This document shows, one piece after another, positions 5,008 to 5,251 of a DNA stretch of 5,251 nt. Made by a program: the position numbers and the translations under genes. Every line of letters starts with the position of its first letter. Within the stretch, counting starts at the first letter, position 1. Where the stretch lies: assembly GCA_903929105.1 (NCBI GenBank), contig CAIYTL010000238.1:1-5251 (forward strand). Direction: 5' to 3'. The notes beneath the pieces are model-generated. The model was not told where the DNA came from. It saw only the letters and a program-made list of their open reading frames with translations, and did not search any database. Source of the DNA: an uncultured Micrococcales bacterium (lineage in GTDB: Bacteria; Actinomycetota; Actinomycetes; Actinomycetales; Microbacteriaceae).

Positions 5008-5251
5008 CTAGTTTGAGCCTAAAACGGCAGTTAGGTCTTCAAGCGTTGGTGGCTCACAACCAGCGCGCTCACAAGTGATCGAGGCTGCTACGCCGGCCAC
5101 TCGCACAAACTCTGCGAGCGTGGCATCGCTTAGGTTTGCCAAACGATCAAACGGGTCGTCAAACCCCCGTTCGACTACGAGGCATTTCGAAAACGCCTGG
5201 AAACGTTGTCGATCAGCGAGGAGGCTGCCGAGGCGATCGAAGAGCAGAAGA
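5008..5251 (-). CDS. Probable PfkB-family sugar kinase, C-terminal fragment
   Basis: Partial gene entering from the right edge. The minus frame is open from 5250 to a TAG at 5010-5008 and encodes the last 80 residues. The C-terminus VAASITCERAGCEPPTLEDL (54-73 of the fragment) matches the end of PfkB/ribokinase-family fructokinases, where a helix leads into A-I-T-x-x-R-x-G-A-x-x-P-T before the final helix. These enzymes phosphorylate sugars or nucleosides with ATP. The catalytic GAGD motif is not in the visible part. In fructokinases I recall it lies roughly 35-50 residues before this point, whereas 55 residues are visible, so either the loop is long and GAGD lies just beyond the edge, or the right end is rearranged. 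The gene precedes the zinc-ribbon gene by 22 nt. The kinase call rests on the last 30 residues. Confidence 0.6.
   Translation of the reverse strand, partial: LLLFDRLGSLLADRQRFQAFSKCLVVERGFDDPFDRLANLSDATLAEFVRVAGVAASITCERAGCEPPTLEDLTAVLGSN

Noticed and set aside
1..5251. CRISPR array, insertion sequence, phage or defence genes
   Set aside because: No regularly spaced repeats, terminal inverted repeats, transposase, integrase or nuclease-like frames were seen on either strand.

Overview
The window reads as a chromosomal core region of an actinobacterium, most likely a Microbacteriaceae-type lineage with moderate GC. The reasons are: the gene order aminotransferase (divergent) / tRNA-Trp / secE / nusG / rplK / rplA; a NusG with a long acidic, alanine-rich N-terminal extension; GTG and TTG starts; and a divergent actinobacterial-type Orn/Lys/Arg decarboxylase. 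A low-GC freshwater member (Rhodoluna/Aquiluna-like) is possible, but that is inference from composition and layout only.

Layout. Positions 1-45 (minus) hold the first 15 codons of a PLP-dependent aspartate-type aminotransferase. A 214-nt divergent intergenic region follows, then tRNA-Trp(CCA) at 260-332, then secE (362-631), nusG (695-1549), rplK (1603-2040) and rplA (2147-2848), all on the plus strand. The run closes with a strong, nearly symmetric hairpin terminator (2866-2900). It supplies a translocase subunit, a transcription elongation factor and the two proteins of the L11/L1 ribosomal stalk regions, probably as one transcript that also carries the tRNA.

The rplK-rplA gap (106 nt) is the most informative non-coding stretch. 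It contains two hairpins. The first (2058-2088) has two helices around an asymmetric internal loop and resembles the L1 binding site of 23S rRNA (5' strand GUGGGAG, 3' strand ending ACCAC). It is therefore a good candidate for an L1 autoregulatory site placed just before rplA.

After the terminator lies a monocistronic Orn/Lys/Arg decarboxylase-family gene (2971-4425, plus) with its own candidate promoter. It converges, with only 2 nt between stop codons, on a minus-strand pair: a four-helix membrane protein with a cytoplasmic-type zinc ribbon (4428-4985) and, 22 nt upstream of it, the C-terminal part of a probable PfkB-family sugar kinase (5008-5251, running off the right edge).

No mobile element, CRISPR array, phage gene or defence system was found. 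The region is essentially housekeeping. The main points for follow-up are the candidate L1 control element and the partial kinase at the right edge.
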